In this document: piece after piece, positions 15,446 to 23,817 of the stretch | Numbering within the stretch: the stretch's first letter is position 1 | How the letters are laid out: each line of letters starts with the position of its first letter | Source of the DNA: CAYMKL01 sp964390805 | GTDB lineage: Bacteria > Chloroflexota > Anaerolineae > VGOG01 | Direction of reading: 5' to 3' | DNA length: 64,000 bases | Assembly: GCA_964390805.1 (NCBI GenBank) | Contig: CAYMKL010000022.1 | Span: forward strand, 1-64,000 | Translations under genes and position numbers: made by a program | Notes under the pieces: generated by a model | Databases searched by the model: none | The model's input: only the letters and a program-made list of their open reading frames with translations | What the model was told of the DNA's origin: nothing

Positions 15446-17206
15446 TTACTTGGTGATGCGTGTATTCTCTGTTATCTGCGCATAGAGCGCCAGCACTGAC
15501 TTCAGCTCGTGGCCAAAGTCCACGTAGTCGTGGCGCGCGGTGACCTGGTTCTGGTATTGCAGCGGATAGGCCACCATGTCATCCATGATCTTGATCTGCG
15601 CTTCCTTCCACATGTCAACCTGCTTATCCGCATCGAGCTCCACGCGGGCCGCCTCGATCAGGTCGTCAATCTGGTCGTAGTGAGAGAAGTTGGTATCTGG
15701 CTTGGCGCCGGTGACGACGATGGAGGCGGAGTGGTAGAAGCGGGTGAGGTACACGTCGGCGTTGGGCCGCCAGGCGACGTAGATCACGATGGGGTTGACG
15801 TCCTCGCGGATCAGACTGTGCATGCCGGAGTGGTCCACGACGTTGATCTTGATGTCAATGCCAATCTCGGCCAACTGGGCCTGCATGCTCTGGTAGTTCT
15901 TGAGGTAGGACTCCCGCTCGGACGACACCATCTCCAGGGAGAACCCATCGGCATAGCCGGCCTCGGCCAGCAACTCTCTGGCCTTGTCCCGATCTACGGC
16001 GTATTCCAGGCCCAGTTCGGCCACTTCCTTCTGGGTCAAGCCGCCGGCCAGGAACTGGGCTGGTACCTGCGAGTAGACGTTGGCCGCAACCGGCGCCCCA
16101 AAGAGCGCCAGGAACTCGTCGCGGTCCAGGGCGTAGGCGATGGCCTTCCTCACTCGCACGTCATCCAGAGGCGGAACGGTGATGTCAAAGTGAACGGTGG
16201 CCACTTCGCCCACGCCGTAGACGTCCACCCGGATGCCCTCTTCCTTGTTCATCCGCTCGACCCAGATGCCCTCGGCGGCGCCGTTGATCACATCCAGTTC
16301 GCCGGACATGAGGCCCAGCTCGCGGCTGTTGATATCCGGCATGAAGCGGTATTCGACGGCGTCCAGCAGTGGCCGGCCACGGAAGTAGGCATTGTTGGCC
16401 ACCAACGTGACCTTTTCCTGCGGGCTGTAGCTATCGAACATGAAGGGGCCTGTTCCGATGGGATTGGTCTTGAACGCTTCGGCGCCCACGGCTTCATAGG
16501 CTTGCTTGCAGACGATGAACCCACCGGCATAGTCGGCCACCTTGGGGAAGAAGAGTACGGGCGAGAGCGGTTTCTCCATTGTGACTTTGACGGTGAAATC
16601 ATCCACGGCTTCTACCGTCATGCCATCGTACTCACCAGCATAGGCAGAGGTCTCCGGGTTGGCCGACTTCTGCAAGGACCAGACCACATCCTCAGAGGTC
16701 AATTCGTAGGTCAGTCCTGTCTCGGTGGGGTGGCACATCACACCCCGGCGCAGTACGAAGGTCCACACTTGCTTGCCCCCCACGAGTTCGGGCTCAGGCA
16801 GCGCCTCGGCCAGGTCTGGCTCAATGACCGAACCATCGCCCGGCTTGTAGCGCACCAGACCGTTGAAGATCATGTCCACCAGGTTGCGGTCGCTGGTGGA
16901 GGCCGCGAAGTGCGGGTCCATGGTGCCCAGGTCAGCGGACTTGTCAGCGTACCGCAGAACGATGGGCTCCTTTGTTTCCGGCGTGGCGGTGACAACAACT
17001 TCCTTCTCCACCACCACTTCTTTCTCCACCTCGACGGTCTGGATGACCTCCTTCTCTACTAACACTTCCTTCTCGACCTCGACGGTCTGGACAACCGGCT
17101 TCTCGACCACTACCTCTTTCTCGACAACCTCCGGCGTCGGAGCAGCGCAGGCTGCGAGTAGCATGGCCGCCAAGACCAACATACTCAAAAGCGTATTTCG
17201 TTTCAT
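15446..17206 (-). CDS. ABC transporter substrate-binding lipoprotein, family 5
   Basis: 586-residue extracytoplasmic binding protein (SBP_bac_5, DppA/OppA type). The ATG at 17206 is chosen because the signal peptide begins there: MKRNTLLSMLVLAAMLLAAC with the lipobox LAAC. After the lipidated Cys comes a linker of repeated EKEV/VEKE units (about residues 27-75), a hallmark of Chloroflexota lipoproteins, shared with the unrelated binding protein at 31054. The mature domain starts near PIVLRYADKSADLGTMDPHF and contains IGTGPFMFDSYSPQEKVTLV. It leads the operon behind a consensus promoter at 17367-17395. Family certain, ligand unknown; the enzymes downstream suggest an amino-acid derivative or opine-like compound. 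Confidence 0.92.
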   Translation of the reverse strand: MKRNTLLSMLVLAAMLLAACAAPTPEVVEKEVVVEKPVVQTVEVEKEVLVEKEVIQTVEVEKEVVVEKEVVVTATPETKEPIVLRYADKSADLGTMDPHFAASTSDRNLVDMIFNGLVRYKPGDGSVIEPDLAEALPEPELVGGKQVWTFVLRRGVMCHPTETGLTYELTSEDVVWSLQKSANPETSAYAGEYDGMTVEAVDDFTVKVTMEKPLSPVLFFPKVADYAGGFIVCKQAYEAVGAEAFKTNPIGTGPFMFDSYSPQEKVTLVANNAYFRGRPLLDAVEYRFMPDINSRELGLMSGELDVINGAAEGIWVERMNKEEGIRVDVYGVGEVATVHFDITVPPLDDVRVRKAIAYALDRDEFLALFGAPVAANVYSQVPAQFLAGGLTQKEVAELGLEYAVDRDKARELLAEAGYADGFSLEMVSSERESYLKNYQSMQAQLAEIGIDIKINVVDHSGMHSLIREDVNPIVIYVAWRPNADVYLTRFYHSASIVVTGAKPDTNFSHYDQIDDLIEAARVELDADKQVDMWKEAQIKIMDDMVAYPLQYQNQVTARHDYVDFGHELKSVLALYAQITENTRITK

Positions 17207-17366
17207 CCTTCTTTCTTCTCCTTCCTTGCTAGAGTTTAGCAGCTCTCGCTGCCTTCGGCTAAACCAACTCAAATTTCTCTCCCATCACCTCCTCTCGATG
17301 AACGCTGAGGGATCCCCTCAGCACAACCAACCCGGCTAAACAGCGGTTCTGAACCCATCACCCACA

Positions 17367-17395
17367 ATTATACCCGGAGCATACCACCTTGTCAA
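17367..17395 (-). promoter_or_regulatory. consensus promoter of the ABC/OCD catabolic operon
   Basis: On the minus strand TTGACA (17395-17390) and TATAAT (17372-17367) are 17 bp apart, an exact sigma-70 consensus. The roughly 155-nt leader before the start at 17206 contains a palindrome near 17306-17324 (GCTGAGG/CCTCAGC) and a GCAGC-GAGA-GCTGC hairpin with a GNRA loop near 17238-17252. Confidence 0.85.
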
Positions 17396-17405
17396 GACGG
17401 CGTAT

Positions 17406-18164
17406 TCAGAATGTATAGCGTGTCTCGAGTTCCTGGGCCCGCAGCAGCCCCTCCTCCGTCAACGTCACCGATTTGGCGCGGCGCGTCTGATTGATGTAAC
17501 CCTGCTCCTCCAGCGCGTCCAGCACCTCGAAGAGATACCCCTTCCAGGCCCGGTGGACGGTGACGTCGGGCAGGGGATGTTCCTCCCACGAGCAGAGGTA
17601 GATCAGTAACAGGGTCAAGTCCTCGATCAGCGCGTCGCGAGATGGCTCCTCCTCAGGCTCCAGTTCAGGTTCCTCGGGCGGTTCAATCGGATTGGTCGGT
17701 TCGATCCCCTCGCTCTCCAGCCACCACCAGATCCGCTCGTAAATGCAGTAGTCCTTGAAAGCAAACCAACGTTCGCGCTCGGATGAGTAATCGAGCAGCA
17801 CGTCTTTGAAACGACGGAACGCGCCCCGGCCCTGAATTGCCCGCCACAACCGATCCTGCAAGTGCGAGTTGCCGACCGTGCCAATGAAGCGCTCCATATC
17901 GCGGTATTCCTCGCGGGTATCTGCCTCGGGTATCCGAATGTAGCGGGTGCGGTACCCTTCTTCGACTTGTCGAGCCACCCTGACCATCTCTTGCATCCAA
18001 TCGGGCAGCTCACGGTCGGGCGGCTCCTCCAAGTAGCGAGACGCCTCCTCGGTGAGCATCACGACTTCGCCGGTCTCCAGGTCGAGGTAGAAGTGCATCT
18101 CCCACGAGCTGGTTTGGAAGGCAGCGTCCAGTTCCGACCAGTTAATCTTGAGCTTGCGAGTCAT
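17406..18164 (-). CDS. UPF0158 family protein with C-terminal DUF6429-like domain
   Basis: 252-residue cytoplasmic protein of unknown function. The N-terminal part (about 1-150) matches UPF0158: INWSELDAAFQ, YLDLETGEVV, RYIRIPEADTREEYRDMERF and FKDVLLDYSSERERWFAFKD. An acidic Pro/Glu linker (PEEPELEPEEEP) separates it from a C-terminal winged-helix-like segment with LLLIYLCSWEEH, RAWKGYLFEVLDALEEQGYI and KSVTLTEEGLLRA, resembling DUF6429. Such a two-domain fusion is plausible as a small regulatory or nucleic-acid-associated protein, but no function is known. The start overlaps the 3' end of the RecQ gene by 23 bp, so coupled translation is likely. Confidence 0.8.
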   Translation of the reverse strand: MTRKLKINWSELDAAFQTSSWEMHFYLDLETGEVVMLTEEASRYLEEPPDRELPDWMQEMVRVARQVEEGYRTRYIRIPEADTREEYRDMERFIGTVGNSHLQDRLWRAIQGRGAFRRFKDVLLDYSSERERWFAFKDYCIYERIWWWLESEGIEPTNPIEPPEEPELEPEEEPSRDALIEDLTLLLIYLCSWEEHPLPDVTVHRAWKGYLFEVLDALEEQGYINQTRRAKSVTLTEEGLLRAQELETRYTF

Positions 18165-21100
18165 TCGTCTCTCCTTCCAGATGTTTCCGCACCAGTTCGA
18201 TCACCACAGCGCCATACTTCTCCAGCTTGATTGGGCCAACGCCTTTCAACTCGGATAAGGCCTCCAGAGTGACGGGCCGGTGCGCGGCGATGGCACGCAG
18301 ATGGCTATCGTGAAAGATAACGTAGGGTGGCACCTCCTGATCACGGGCCTGCTCCAGCCGCCACGCGCGCAATGCCTGAAACAGTGCTTCGTCCACATCC
18401 AGCCCCACTTCATCTTTCTTAGCCGACTTACGTGGTGGCGACGGCGGCTCCTTCACCGGACTGAGCAAGCCATCCAGCGCGGCCGGGTTTTGCAGCGCCG
18501 CTTTGCCCGTGGACGTGAGGTCGAGCACGACACCACCGTGGTCGAGTTGGCGTGCCTTCAGAAACCCACCGCCTTCCAGCCGATCCAGTAGGTGGCCAAC
18601 GGCGGTCGCTGAGCGGAAGGCCAATGCACCAAAGTCTTCGTGGTGACGGCCCTTGTCCGGCGCTTGCGGATCGCCGCGCAGGATGCGTATCAGGCTGAAT
18701 CGCCCCCAACTCCATGGCGCGGCCGCCACGCAGCGCAGGATGGTCAGCAACTGCTCCCTCTCATCGGGTAGACCGGCATCTGGCGGCGGCTGGATTTCGA
18801 CGCAGTTATCGCAGGCGGCGCACCGTTCAATGATTCGGCCACCCAGGTAGGCGTTGATATGACCGTGACGGCAGCGCACGGTTCTGGCGTAGGCGGCGAT
18901 CTCGTCCACGCGCTGCACCTGGATGGTCTCGTATCGCTCCAGCAGCGTGGCGATGCGCTGGGCGGCGTCCGGCGGTGGCGGCAGCATCTCCAGCAGCAGG
19001 TCACGTCCGGCGGGACGATAGCTCAGCCACCCCGCGTCGGCCCAGTCCAGCATCCGCCGTTCGACGTCATCAAGGGGCAATTCGGCCTGCTGTGCCACGC
19101 CCACCAGATCCAGGGTCAGCGGTTGGCCGGGCCGCAGGCGGGCTGCCTGGCAGAAAGCCGCCAGTTCGTGGGGCAAGATACCATCTTGCCCTACAGTCAG
19201 GCAGACAATGGCCGCGCGGGGCACGTCGGGGCCGCGTCGCAACAGGTCCACCTGCTCCAGCAGGCTCAGGGCAACGCGCACGCGCGTGTCGTCGGCTTGC
19301 AGGTCGCGCTCCAGGTCCGCCGCCGCAACCCGGCCGGACGCGCTTTCTCTCAAGCGGCGCTTGACGGCCGCGTAGACGGTCCGCAGGAATCCAACCGGCA
19401 GCGCGTTCTGACGGGTGCGGCGGGTCAGTGTGGCGCGGTCCGATGGGGTGTACATTAGCAAGCAACGGGCAGGCAATCCGTCGCGACCGGCTCGGCCAGC
19501 CTCCTGGTAATATGCCTCCAGCGAATTGGCGGGGACGAAGTGGACGATGAAGCGGATGTCTGGCTTGTCAATGCCCAGGCCAAAAGCGATGGTCGCCACG
19601 ACCACGCGGATACGACCGGTCATAAAATCGTCCTGTACCCCGGCACGGTCGGCGATGCCGGCGTGGTAGTGGTCAGCGATGATGCCATATTTGCGCAACA
19701 GTGCGGCCAGCTCCTCGCAGCGAGCGCGGGTGCCAGCGTAGACGATGCCGCTGCCAGATTCGGCCCGGCAGAAGGCCAGCAGGTAGCGCAACTTGTCGTC
19801 GGCGTTGCGGGCATGGAACACTTCCAGTTGCAGGTTGGGGCGGGTCACGTCGCCGGCGATGATGCGTAAATCGCCCAAGTGGCTAACGATGTCTCGCCGC
19901 ACGCGCGGTGGCGCCGTAGCCGTCATTGCCAACAACGGTGGACTGCCCAGCGCCTGCCGCGCTCTCCCGATGGTGAGGTAATCGGGCCGAAAGTCGTGGC
20001 CCCATACGCTGACGCAGTGCGCTTCGTCAATCACCAGCCGATCCACGCCCGCGCGCCGCAGTGCGTGCAGGAAGGTCGGCTGGCGCAGCCGTTCCGGTGC
20101 GGCGTAGACCAGGCGGTAGGCACCTTCGGCAGCCTGGTCCAGTCGCCAGCGCAGTTCGTCCCCCTCCAGGCTGCTGTTGATGGTGGTCGCCCGCCGGCGT
20201 ATTTTGGCGGGTAGGGAATCCACCTGGTCCTTCATCAACGCGATGAGGGGCGAGATGACCAGCGTTGTGCCCCGTTCGGCGAGCAGCGCGGGGAGTTGGT
20301 AGCACAGCGACTTGCCGCCGCCGGTAGGCAGGATGGTCAGCACGTCCTCGCCGCGCAGGACGCAGGCGATGGTCTCCAACTGGCCGGGCAGAAGGGTGTC
20401 GAAGCCAAAGAGCCGCCGTACGGCCTCAGCGATGTGGGCCCGCTCCTGTTCGGAAACGGGGATTTGATCGAAGGTGGGCAGTGGCTCGGCAGGCGGTGGT
20501 TCTTCGGCGGGACTAGGGCGCGGTGTGGGGGCGGCGGGTCGCGCTGGATAATCTGGAGAAAGGGCGGCATGTAGTTCAGCCAACTTGTCGGCGTAGCGGC
20601 GTTTCAGCTCGGCCTCCAGGTCGGCGACGCGGGTCTCCTCACCGCTGGTCCGGAAGTGGTCGCGCAGTCGGCGCAAGTAAGTGGCGGACAGCGGCCTCTC
20701 CTCGTCCGCCGTGCGCAGCAAGCGCACGGCGTAGCCGCTGGCGGTCACCCAGTCGTCGAGGGTCTGATAGAGGGCAAGCATCCCCAGCAGGTAGGCGCGG
20801 CCGTAGGGACGCAACTCACCCAGGCGGCGGTAGGCGTTCAGCGCGGCTTGTGTGTCCCCTCGCGCCAGTTCGACCTCGCCCAGTAGCCCCCATGCCGTTA
20901 TGCTGTCCTCGTTCTCCTCTACGAGGGCGCGGGCGATCTGGTGGGCAGCCGCCACATCGTCACGGGCTAGATGGACGCGGGCCAGGAGCGCGCGGGCGGT
21001 GAGGGAGGTCCTAAGCTCCAATCGCTCTCGCATCACCACCAGCGCGTCGTCGGGCCGGCCCTGGGCCAAGAAAGCCCTCGCCCGCAGGTCGAGCAGAGAG

Positions 21101-21780
21101 ACGAGGGTAGGATTGTGGGGGATGAGTACGTCCAGGCAGGCGTGCACTTCTTCGACGTGCTCCCAGCGCAGGAGGAAGTTGAGCAGGCGGCTGCGGTCGT
21201 TGCTTGCCAATTGGAGAGTCTTCTGGGGTGTGAGCGCCAGCTGATCCAAAATGCTGGAAGGTTGCCTAGCTGTGTTCTCTTGAGGCGGATCTGGTGGGGA
21301 AGAAACGGGCACATTGGTTTCGGATAATCGCCCCTCACCCCAACCCTCTCCCCGATGGGGAGAGGGTGAATCGCCCCTCTCCCTGGGAGGGAGAGGGGCC
21401 GGGGGTGAGGGTGTGCTCAACTTCTGACACTCACCCAGAATAGCTTCGAGCACCGCATCTGTGTCACGGTGAACATCCCGGTTCCAAAAACGGATAACAT
21501 GATAGCCCTGTTCATTCAACCAGGCCGTGCGTGCTCGATCATACTCGACCTGTTCTAGGTGCGATTCCCCATCAATCTCCACCACCAGCCGGCAAGCAGC
21601 ACAATAGAAATCCACGATGAAGGGCCCAATAGGATGCTGGCGGCGGAATCTGAAGCCGCCCAGTTGTCTATTACGCACGTGCGTCCATAGTTTCTTTTCA
21701 GCCGGCGTTTGCGGCTGGCGCAACTCGCGTGCGCTGGCCAGGATGGGTGGGTAGATGCGGTGTTGTTTTTTCCTAGCCAT
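18142..21780 (-). CDS. DUF559-TPR-RecQ-HRDC fusion: ATP-dependent DNA helicase
   Basis: 1212 residues. The ATG at 21780 (MARKKQHRIY) starts a DUF559 nuclease-like domain (about 10-120: HPIGPFIVDFYCAACRLVVE, then GYHVIRFWNRDV). Residues about 122-150 (PSPPAPLPPRERG...HRGEGWGEG) are encoded by a dispersed palindromic repeat. A TPR-like region follows (about 165-370). The RecQ core has motif I TILPTGGGKSLCYQLPAL, Walker B with DEAH (VIDEAHCVSVWGHDFRPDYL), MTATAPPRVRRDI, and the zinc site CRHGHINAYLGG...CAACDNC. The HRDC domain is near the end (LKGVGPIKLEKYG). RecQ unwinds 3'-5' during repair and recombination. A DUF559 front end is unusual and looks recently fused, because copies of the same repeat family flank it exactly. 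Confidence 0.9.
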   Translation of the reverse strand: MARKKQHRIYPPILASARELRQPQTPAEKKLWTHVRNRQLGGFRFRRQHPIGPFIVDFYCAACRLVVEIDGESHLEQVEYDRARTAWLNEQGYHVIRFWNRDVHRDTDAVLEAILGECQKLSTPSPPAPLPPRERGDSPSPHRGEGWGEGRLSETNVPVSSPPDPPQENTARQPSSILDQLALTPQKTLQLASNDRSRLLNFLLRWEHVEEVHACLDVLIPHNPTLVSLLDLRARAFLAQGRPDDALVVMRERLELRTSLTARALLARVHLARDDVAAAHQIARALVEENEDSITAWGLLGEVELARGDTQAALNAYRRLGELRPYGRAYLLGMLALYQTLDDWVTASGYAVRLLRTADEERPLSATYLRRLRDHFRTSGEETRVADLEAELKRRYADKLAELHAALSPDYPARPAAPTPRPSPAEEPPPAEPLPTFDQIPVSEQERAHIAEAVRRLFGFDTLLPGQLETIACVLRGEDVLTILPTGGGKSLCYQLPALLAERGTTLVISPLIALMKDQVDSLPAKIRRRATTINSSLEGDELRWRLDQAAEGAYRLVYAAPERLRQPTFLHALRRAGVDRLVIDEAHCVSVWGHDFRPDYLTIGRARQALGSPPLLAMTATAPPRVRRDIVSHLGDLRIIAGDVTRPNLQLEVFHARNADDKLRYLLAFCRAESGSGIVYAGTRARCEELAALLRKYGIIADHYHAGIADRAGVQDDFMTGRIRVVVATIAFGLGIDKPDIRFIVHFVPANSLEAYYQEAGRAGRDGLPARCLLMYTPSDRATLTRRTRQNALPVGFLRTVYAAVKRRLRESASGRVAAADLERDLQADDTRVRVALSLLEQVDLLRRGPDVPRAAIVCLTVGQDGILPHELAAFCQAARLRPGQPLTLDLVGVAQQAELPLDDVERRMLDWADAGWLSYRPAGRDLLLEMLPPPPDAAQRIATLLERYETIQVQRVDEIAAYARTVRCRHGHINAYLGGRIIERCAACDNCVEIQPPPDAGLPDEREQLLTILRCVAAAPWSWGRFSLIRILRGDPQAPDKGRHHEDFGALAFRSATAVGHLLDRLEGGGFLKARQLDHGGVVLDLTSTGKAALQNPAALDGLLSPVKEPPSPPRKSAKKDEVGLDVDEALFQALRAWRLEQARDQEVPPYVIFHDSHLRAIAAHRPVTLEALSELKGVGPIKLEKYGAVVIELVRKHLEGETNDSQAQD
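21331..21413. repeat. CCCTCTCCC-type palindromic repeat, copy A, translated within RecQ fusion
   Basis: CCCCTCACCCCAACCCTCTC at one end and the reverse-complement-like GAGAGGGGCCGGGGGTGAGG at the other, with internal GGGGAGAGGG. It is a widespread intergenic repeat type. Here it is read in frame between DUF559 and the TPR region. Confidence 0.85.
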
Positions 21781-21797
21781 CTTGATTCCTCCTCCAC

Positions 21798-21880
21798 AGA
21801 CCACCCCTCACCCCAACGGGGAGAGGGAGCTCCTCCCCTCTCCCTGGGAGGGAGAGGGGCCGGGGGTGAGGGTGTGGTCT
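21798..21880. repeat. CCCTCTCCC-type palindromic repeat, copy B, upstream of the RecQ fusion start
   Basis: Same family as copy A. Its outermost ends are inverted (AGACCACCCCTCACCCC against GGGGTGAGGGTGTGGTCT). It begins 17 bp before the DUF559 start codon, so the DUF559 module is exactly bracketed by copies A and B. Confidence 0.85.
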
Positions 21881-21882
21881 CC

Positions 21883-22590
21883 TCACACCTCATAATCCGG
21901 CACGACGTGCACCCCGACAACGAGAGGCCAGTACTCCCCTTGCCAGTTGCGGCTCAGCCCGACGGCCAGGTAGAGGGCCTCGGTGTTCAGCCGTTCGAAG
22001 AGCTCATCGTGGTTCAGATTCAGGACGCCCCCCCGCTCGCCCAGCCAGGTCCGACCCAGCGCGTGCCACTTGAGGTCGGTCACGGAGACGCCGCGCTGGC
22101 TGGTGGCCCGTGGGTGGTTAGCGTCACCCGGCAGCACGAAGCTCATCCGCGCTTCGTACTTGCCGGAATAACTGTCCAGCGAGAAACGCGTCCACACCTG
22201 TTCCGGCTGCACCAGGCAGAGGGAGCGGGTGTGGTGGATGAGCACGTCCTCTGGAGCGCGGTCGAGATACTGGGCGAAGAAACGGGATCGCTTCTCGCCC
22301 TCCAAACGGCGCAGCAATCGTGGCCGATGGCGGACGAAATCGGTGAGCCAGTCCTCGACGTGGGGCGGGTCGGGGCGCGGCGCGAGCAGGTTCAACTCGA
22401 CCACGTCGCTGCACTGCACCAGGCGACCATCAGCGTCGGTCATGTCGCCCGCTAGAACAGTGCCAAAATCGCGCACCGGCCGCACCCAGCGCAGGCCGGT
22501 GACAGGGTCGGGCTCGCGGGTGAATCCCGCCGTGCAGATACCGCTGAGCATTTGGGTCATGGCCAGGATGAGGACCTCTTGGGATGGCAT
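21883..22590 (-). CDS. uncharacterised protein, probable dual-OB type nucleic-acid-related domain
   Basis: 235-residue protein. The ATG at 22590 (MPSQEVLILAMTQMLSGICT) is preferred over the longer frame because GGGAGA precedes it and the upstream part is repeat-derived (it reads through GGATAA-type palindromes). Visible features are GICTAGF with a Cys, WVRPVRDFG, a central basic segment VRHRPRLLRRLEGEKR and a C-terminal PLVVGVHVVPDYEV. The pattern of short beta blocks reminds me of the dual-OB domain proteins found beside DUF488 genes, but this is a weak recognition. It sits in a minus-strand run with RecQ, GxxExxY and two DUF488 genes. Confidence 0.6.
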   Translation of the reverse strand: MPSQEVLILAMTQMLSGICTAGFTREPDPVTGLRWVRPVRDFGTVLAGDMTDADGRLVQCSDVVELNLLAPRPDPPHVEDWLTDFVRHRPRLLRRLEGEKRSRFFAQYLDRAPEDVLIHHTRSLCLVQPEQVWTRFSLDSYSGKYEARMSFVLPGDANHPRATSQRGVSVTDLKWHALGRTWLGERGGVLNLNHDELFERLNTEALYLAVGLSRNWQGEYWPLVVGVHVVPDYEV

Positions 22591-22611
22591 TGGTTTTCTC
22601 CCTCTCATTTG

Positions 22612-22766
22612 CGGCAACGGATGGACAACGAATAAGCGGATAACCCGCACCTTGCACGTCCACCTATCCGCCTCCTGGGGCTGCAACGGATGACAAGCGG
22701 ATAAACGGATAACTCGCGCCGTCTCCACTCGCATCCGCTTATCTGCCGTGTATCAGTTGCCGTGAT
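22612..22766. repeat. GGATAAGCGGAT palindromic repeat cluster, left of GxxExxY gene
   Basis: The half-unit GCAACGGATGGACAACGAAT... runs from 22613. It is followed by a full palindromic unit: GCAACGGATGACAAGCGGAT (from 22682) facing ATCCGCTTATCTGCC (from 22732) and AGTTGCC. The unit is a direct copy of the one at 23262-23347 on the other side of the gene. Confidence 0.8.
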
Positions 22767-22769
22767 GAA

Positions 22770-23258
22770 CTACTTGACCGGTTTGCCCCACTTCTCGCGC
22801 TGAAACGCTTTGACTTTCTTGGGCGGAAGCAAGCGGTGATACTCCAGCCGCGGACGGCCAAAGTTGAGGAACAAGGCCACCTGACATTGCGGCAGGGCGG
22901 CAAAGTAACCGATGATACGCGCCATATCATCTTTGGTCATGAGATGTGAACGCGCTTTGAGTTCAACGATGACAATCTGTTCGACCACCAGATCAGGGCT
23001 GTTGCCCCCAACGACTGTGCCGTCGTCCAGGGTGACGGGAATGAAGGGCTCATCCTCAAAAGCAAGGTCTGTTTGCCCACACTTGGCCACCATCGCATCG
23101 TGATAGACCGGTTCTCGATGCCCCGGCCCAAGTTCATTGTGGACTTCCATGCCCAGCCCAATGATCTTGTAGGTGTATTCGAGCCAAGGTGCGTTCTGGA
23201 TCACGTCTTTGGGTTTTGCGTGCACTTGTTGCCTCCTGTTCTTCATCAGCTTATTCAT
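22770..23258 (-). CDS. GxxExxY family protein (PD-(D/E)XK nuclease-like)
   Basis: 162-residue protein of the GxxExxY family, grouped with the PD-(D/E)XK nuclease superfamily. The naming motif appears as GHREPVY at about residues 45-51 within GLGMEVHNELGPGHREPVYH. The nuclease-like core follows: SPDLVVEQIVIVELKA, with Asp and the E-x-K pair. The C-terminal part has YFAALPQCQVALFLNFGRP. The start at 23258 or four codons later (23246) both lack a strong ribosome site. Upstream in-frame sequence is repeat-derived. The gene lies exactly between two direct copies of a palindromic element (22680-22766 and 23262-23347). Function is unknown for the family. Confidence 0.88.
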   Translation of the reverse strand: MNKLMKNRRQQVHAKPKDVIQNAPWLEYTYKIIGLGMEVHNELGPGHREPVYHDAMVAKCGQTDLAFEDEPFIPVTLDDGTVVGGNSPDLVVEQIVIVELKARSHLMTKDDMARIIGYFAALPQCQVALFLNFGRPRLEYHRLLPPKKVKAFQREKWGKPVK

Positions 23259-23261
23259 TGC

Positions 23262-23347
23262 AGCAGCGGATAGGAAGCGGATAAACGGATGACTTCCACC
23301 CCCCACCCACCCCATCCGCTTATCCGCTGTCTATCCGTTGCCGTAAT
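23262..23347. repeat. GGATAAGCGGAT palindromic repeat unit, right of GxxExxY gene
   Basis: GCAGCGGATAGGAAGCGGAT (from 23265) faces ATCCGCTTATCCGCTGTCTA (from 23310) and TCCGTTGCCG, ending at 23347. Same orientation and architecture as the unit at 22680-22766. Confidence 0.8.
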
Positions 23348-23362
23348 GGTGCATAGCTGATC

Positions 23363-23803
23363 CTACAAATGAACGACGATCAGCCCTGGCAAGTGTGCAG
23401 CCCAATATTCGGCCACCAGACGGCGGTGGCAGTGGTCGGCCTCGGGTTCAGCGCACAGCAGACATGGTGATTGGTAGTGGGCCAGGATTTCGCGCCCCAC
23501 CTCTTCGGCGGATCGCTCCTCCAGGAGCGGGAGGAAGCGGGATTCGTAAGCCGCCCAATCCTGATTGTCGCGATAGCCATCGAAGATCTCGGGAGTAGGG
23601 GCCAGTTCGGGGTGGTGCTCGTAGGCGATGCCAAACCCCTCGCGCAGCAGGAAAGCCAGGTCGTCGCGCTTGGTGTAGCCAGCCAGGTGCGAGGTGTTGC
23701 GCAGGCGGACGTCAATTACCGCGTCCACGCCAGCCTCCCGCAGTTGCCCGATGAACGTTGCCAGGGGTTTTCGCTTATAACCGATGGTGTAGAGAGTGGG
23801 CAT
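23363..23803 (-). CDS. DUF488 domain-containing protein (first of two)
   Basis: 146-residue DUF488 protein. The ATG at 23803 (MPTLYTIGYKRKPLATF) is chosen for the family start TIGY and the GGAGAGG six bases upstream. Conserved blocks are AVIDVRLRNTSHLAGYTKRD and the C-terminal Cys/His motif CLLCAEPEADHCHRRLVAEY. The family is widespread and of unknown biochemical function; the paired Cys and His suggest a metal- or thiol-dependent site, which is inference. It lies 14 bp after the second DUF488 gene in transcription order, so the two are cotranscribed. Confidence 0.9.
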   Translation of the reverse strand: MPTLYTIGYKRKPLATFIGQLREAGVDAVIDVRLRNTSHLAGYTKRDDLAFLLREGFGIAYEHHPELAPTPEIFDGYRDNQDWAAYESRFLPLLEERSAEEVGREILAHYQSPCLLCAEPEADHCHRRLVAEYWAAHLPGLIVVHL

Positions 23804-23817
23804 CTGTACCTCTCCTA

